Below, one piece after another: positions 23,061-26,597 of a stretch of DNA of 26,597 nt. This stretch comes from a virus. The position numbers and the translations under genes are program-made. The stretch covers positions 1-26,597 of the IMG/VR virus record IMGVR_UViG_3300044699_000197; one strand, 5' to 3'. A model generated the notes under the pieces. The model had not been told where the DNA came from and did no database searches. It saw nothing but the letters and a program-made list of their open reading frames with translations. Every line of letters starts with the position of its first letter. Within the stretch, counting starts at the first letter, position 1.

Positions 23061-25129
23061 GGTTGCGGAAGCTGAACGACATTCGTGGACGGGGCGACGG
23101 GGTCGATGCGGAAGTAGCCGCGCAGGTTGACTGTTTTGTCCAGCTTCCATAGTGCAGTGCGCCGCATGAGCCCCGCCAGCCGCCGCGACGTGCCCGAGTT
23201 CCTTTCGGCCCCCAAGCGGAGGAGCAGGTCTGCCGTCGAGAGGAAGGGGTGCTGCTTGCCGTTGTAGCTAACCTTGGGGATGCTGGTGGTGTCGTTGAGG
23301 ATCGCCGCCAGCATGTCCTCCCACGGATCGAACGCCACCCGTGCGTCCTGTTCGGCGCGCGTAGCGACGGCGGTCGGTGCGTTGAAGTCCTCCCACCACT
23401 GCTCCCCGGCGCGCAGGCGGTGCAACGCCTCGGCCCAAATCTGCGGCCGGAACTCCTGCAACCATTGCAGGTTGATCTGTCCGTTGCACTTGACCGGCCA
23501 GAACCGGCGGTTGCCGGACGGATCACGCAGGTAATCGTCGGTGTTGGTGGAGCCGACCATGACGAAGCGCCGCGGACGGTTGAGGGACATGCGCCCCCAA
23601 ACCGAACGGAAGGTGTCCGTGCGGGTGGTGATGTAGCCCTTGATCTGCTCCATGTCGGCGTACCGCATGGCCCCGAGCTCCACCATGTCCACCACCCAAG
23701 CGGTGTGCGCGGAGGCAATGAAGTCCTTGTTGTCCATCTTCTGCTGCGACGCGATGTAGCCGCTGCCCCCGAGAATTTCCAGCGCCTTGGACTTGCCCAC
23801 GCCTTGGTCGCCCTCCAGCACCAGCATGTTGTCCATCTGGCAGCCGGGCATCGTCAGCCGCGCCATCGCGCCGGTGGCCCAATACTTGCCCACCATGCGC
23901 GTGTACGGCGTGTCGTCGGCGCCGAACGCGGTGATGAACAATTCCTCGAGCCTTGGCACGCCGTCCCACTTGACCGCCTCAATCTCCTCCAACACCGGAT
24001 TGCGCGCGTACTGCGGATCGCTGGCGACTGCGAGCAGACATTCAGTGACCAGCTTGTGCGTGAAGTGATGCAGGCCCAGCGTGTTCTGCATCCAGATGGT
24101 GAGGTACATGCCAGTGTGGTCGTTAACTTGTTGCAGCGTGCCGTTACTGAAAGTCTCGAACAGCCGGTTACGCACCACGTCGAAGTACATGCGCCCGCGC
24201 GTGTGGGCGTGCGACTCCATGACCTTGACGATGTTGGACGCATTCGCCAACGGTGAGCCCTTGGCGTTCAGCGTCAGGCCCAACGCGTCGTACAACGTTG
24301 GCAGGTGGGTGTCGAACGTCTGTCCGTCGGTCCGTTCCAGCGCGTCGAACAGCGTCGCCACCAGCGACTTGTCCTGCACCCCCATGATCCAATCGTCCAG
24401 ACCCAGCTTGCCGTCGGCCAGCTTCGGCAGCAGCACGAAGCGGACTTCGATGCCCAGCGCGCCCATCACCTGCCGCAGCGTCCCGGCGGCACGGTTCACG
24501 TCGGGGTTGGTCTGCACGTCGCCGTCGAACACCACGTCCACCGTGTCGCCGGGGTGGAACATCGCCGCCAGCGACGGATGCAGTTCAAACGGACGCTGTA
24601 TCGCCGCCAAAGCCGCCTGTGAGGGCGTGGCGGCTCCGGTTGGGGTCACGGTAGGTTCGGGCCGGTACAGCGCGTTGTAGGCGCCGGAGAAGCCGATTGC
24701 CGGGCGGCCGATGTACTTCATCGCCGCCACCGCTTTCTTCTCGCCCTCGACCAGCAGCCACGTCTTGGGCGTGGCGTCGGCGCCGAGCGCGGCGAAGGTG
24801 AGCCCGCCCAGCGCGAGGATGTACGGATTGAAGTAGGGCAGCGTGGCTTCGTGGGCGTCGCCGCCCGCCGCAATCAGGTCGGCCTTCTTGGGGCCGAGGT
24901 ACTTGCCTTCGCCCTTGGCCGGGTTATGCAGCCGTTTGCGCCATACGCGAGAGTGGCGGGTGCCGTCCGGCAGGTAGTAGGGGAAGCTGTAGCTGGGGCT
25001 GGTGGGTGACGCGCCGAACGCGGCAGCAGCAGCGTCCGGTGGATCGGCCACGGCATCCATGTCGGACGCTGCGAGCCCACTGCGCAGCAGGTCGGCGTCC
25101 ATTGCCGATGTATCCGTCTGTGGGGTCAT
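23048..25129 (-). CDS. VapE-type primase-helicase with TOPRIM-like N-terminus
   Basis: Intact, 693 residues. The N-terminal half resembles a TOPRIM/DUF3854 primase-type domain: WLLVEGEKKA (about 124-133), VVFDGDV (199-205) and LDDWI (244-248) carry the acidic residues for metal-dependent catalysis. The C-terminal half is the virulence-associated E (PF05272) SF3-like helicase: VKWDGVPRL (387-394), Walker A GDQGVGKS (440-447), Walker B-like WVVDMVELG (478-486), VGSTNTDDYL (525-534) and the Arg-rich NRRFWPV (540-546). The protein would prime and unwind phage DNA. The ATG at 25129 has only a weak ribosome site; an internal Met at residue 10 is an alternative. It is transcribed after the SNF2-like gene. 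Confidence 0.85.
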   Translation of the reverse strand: MTPQTDTSAMDADLLRSGLAASDMDAVADPPDAAAAAFGASPTSPSYSFPYYLPDGTRHSRVWRKRLHNPAKGEGKYLGPKKADLIAAGGDAHEATLPYFNPYILALGGLTFAALGADATPKTWLLVEGEKKAVAAMKYIGRPAIGFSGAYNALYRPEPTVTPTGAATPSQAALAAIQRPFELHPSLAAMFHPGDTVDVVFDGDVQTNPDVNRAAGTLRQVMGALGIEVRFVLLPKLADGKLGLDDWIMGVQDKSLVATLFDALERTDGQTFDTHLPTLYDALGLTLNAKGSPLANASNIVKVMESHAHTRGRMYFDVVRNRLFETFSNGTLQQVNDHTGMYLTIWMQNTLGLHHFTHKLVTECLLAVASDPQYARNPVLEEIEAVKWDGVPRLEELFITAFGADDTPYTRMVGKYWATGAMARLTMPGCQMDNMLVLEGDQGVGKSKALEILGGSGYIASQQKMDNKDFIASAHTAWVVDMVELGAMRYADMEQIKGYITTRTDTFRSVWGRMSLNRPRRFVMVGSTNTDDYLRDPSGNRRFWPVKCNGQINLQWLQEFRPQIWAEALHRLRAGEQWWEDFNAPTAVATRAEQDARVAFDPWEDMLAAILNDTTSIPKVSYNGKQHPFLSTADLLLRLGAERNSGTSRRLAGLMRRTALWKLDKTVNLRGYFRIDPVAPSTNVVQLPQPTKF

Positions 25130-25196
25130 TGACCACTTTCGTTTGTGTGCGGGGGAGCCAGCCCATTACGCGCTGGCGAATTGCGGAGTCAACCCA

Positions 25197-26597
25197 CTAG
25201 GGTTGGACAGTCTCCGCAACCACAACATCTTGGGGTTGACGTTTCAGTGCGTTGAGGAAATCTTTTTGCGAACGATCACGCTGCGCCAACGTACGCGCCA
25301 CTGCTTCCTCGATACTGTCGGCCACCACGAAGGTGTGAACGAACACTCGTTCGTGCGGATTGCCGTGCCGCCATACGCGCGCCGTCGCTTGCTCGTCGAA
25401 TTCCAAGTTCCAGTTCGGGCCGAACCAGACGATGTGCTGTGCTTGTCCTTGCAGGTTCAACCCATGACCCGCGCTCGCCGGATGCGCGAGCAGAACGGAC
25501 AACTGTCCGTTGTTGAATTCGTCGCAGATCGCGTCGGCCTCTCTATCGCTGATGTCCGCACCCAAATCTTTCGCCTGCGGAAACAGTGACTTCAATCTAT
25601 TACGGTCCGCGATGAACTCGTACAGGATCAGCACCGGGTTGCCTTGCAGATCGTCCACGAAATCTTTGATCGCTTCGATCTTGGCGTCGTGGATGGTGAC
25701 GTAGCTATGGTCCGGGTTGTACAGGAAGCCGTTGGCGATCTGGCGCAGCTTGCCGCCCAGCACCGCCGCGTTGGGCGCGGTGATGTCCTGTCCGTTGATG
25801 CAGGATGCTGAAGTCGCGCTCCATGCGGTCGTAGATGCCGCGCGCCGCGGTTCCAACTCCACCGGGATCACGTTGCGGAACAGCTTCGGCATGTCCATGT
25901 GATCGACTGGCGTCCTCGCGCAGCACCAGCGGCTTGATCTTCTCGTTGATGTGCTTCTCGGCGCCGGGGATCAGTTGCCAATCGCTGTACGTCCTGCCCA
26001 GCGCGGCGTCGTAGAAATACTGGTTGCGGTAGTGCGTGATGTAGCGACCCAGCGCGCCGCCCATGTCGAGGATGAACGCTTGCGACCACAGGTTTCTCGT
26101 AGTTCTTCGGCTTCGGCGTGGCGGTGAGGATGATGCGGCGCTTGAACGTGTGCAGCACCGTGCGGATGTTGCGGAAGCGCTGGCTGCTGTGAGTGCGGAA
26201 GTAGATGCTCTCGTCGATCACCAGCACGTCCGCGCCCAGCTTCTTCCACAGGTCGTTCTTGGTCAGCCAATCCACGCCCTCCGGCGTGACCACGCAGATG
26301 TCGGCCGTCGTCCGTTCCAGCACTTCCATCTTCTTCGGCCCGTGCAGCACGTCCATAGTGAGGCCGTGGAAGTCGGTCCACTTGAGTCGTTCCTTCGGCC
26401 ACACCAGCCGCGCCGGACGCCGCGGGTGCGACCACCACCGCGCGCTTCAGCATCCCCTTCAGCTTGAGCGCGGCGATCGTCGCCAGCACCACCGACGTCT
26501 TGCCGCAGCCCGGCGACCAGAACAAGGCCGCGTTCGAGTTCTGAAGGAGAAACTTCACGCCTTCGATGTGGTACGACTTCGGCGTCCAGCGTTGCAT
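25197..26597 (-). CDS. SNF2/DEAD-like helicase (frameshifted)
   Basis: About 465 residues when five breaks are corrected (extra bases near 26413, 26094, 25904 and 25801; a lost base near 25847). The start ATG is the last triplet of the window, so a longer N-terminus cannot be excluded, although MQRWTPKSYHIEGVKFLLQN is a natural beginning. Motifs: Walker A SPGCGKTS, motif II VLVIDESIYFR, motif III ILTATPKPKNYENLW, then FILDMGGALGRYITHYRNQY, a helicase C-terminal segment with GHGLNLQGQAQHIVWFGPNW and motif VI EQATARVWRHGNP. Phage SNF2-like helicases of this compact type probably remodel or unwind DNA during replication or recombination. It ends 67 bases before the primase-helicase start. Confidence 0.85.

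Noticed and set aside
25130-25196. A promoter for the primase-helicase gene (TTGACT with TAATGG on the minus strand).
   Set aside because: The -10 candidate is poor and the spacing is 18; read-through from the upstream SNF2-like gene is sufficient.

Overview
The window is part of the genome of a tailed, podovirus-like double-stranded DNA bacteriophage or prophage with high G+C content. The large terminase, portal, scaffold, capsid and short-tail genes follow the order usual for podoviruses of Gram-negative bacteria, and no tape-measure or tail-tube genes are visible. A phage-borne PEP-CTERM protein suggests a host with an exosortase system, for example one of the Betaproteobacteria. The host is an inference. 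No integrase, repressor, tRNA, CRISPR array or diversity-generating retroelement was seen.

Layout. Positions 1-21943 (plus strand) form the virion and lysis-end module: terminase C-terminus, portal, two small proteins, scaffold, major capsid protein, small head protein, a strong Rho-independent terminator (6545-6575), a putative surface protein, a conserved small head-tail protein, head-tail adaptor, P22 gp10-like tail protein, a GNAT acetyltransferase, two low-complexity proteins, a glutamine-rich tail protein, a PAPS-reductase-like protein, three probable internal virion proteins, a tail fibre, an Ig-like fibre, a short membrane protein, a secreted Cys/Pro-rich protein, a small basic protein, a PDQGLP-repeat protein, a second terminator and a two-helix holin-like protein. 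Positions 21946-26597 (minus strand) hold a convergent replication module. Read from the right edge it is a SNF2-like helicase, a VapE/TOPRIM-type primase-helicase, a DUF1508-like protein and a PEP-CTERM protein. It ends at a minus-strand terminator that separates it from the structural module.

Data quality. About 33 single-base frame breaks interrupt 14 genes, mostly one-base insertions in short G or C runs. On either side of each break the protein continues sensibly in another frame, so I read them as sequence errors rather than decay, and each such gene is annotated across its full span. The breaks cluster at 1-834, 6188-13838 and 25197-26597. Positions 13841-25129 are almost clean.

How the genes work together. 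Terminase and portal package DNA into a capsid built by the scaffold and major capsid protein. The adaptor and gp10-like protein seal the head, and the long Ala/Gly/Gln-rich proteins at 11961-17501 probably enter the cell ahead of the DNA. The fibres bind the host. The minus-strand genes replicate the genome. The accessory cargo (PAPS-reductase-like, GNAT, secreted protein, PEP-CTERM protein) may alter host metabolism or cell surface. The most unusual signals are the PEP-CTERM cargo gene, a possible structured RNA leader ahead of the capsid gene, and the promoter region at 23020-23060.
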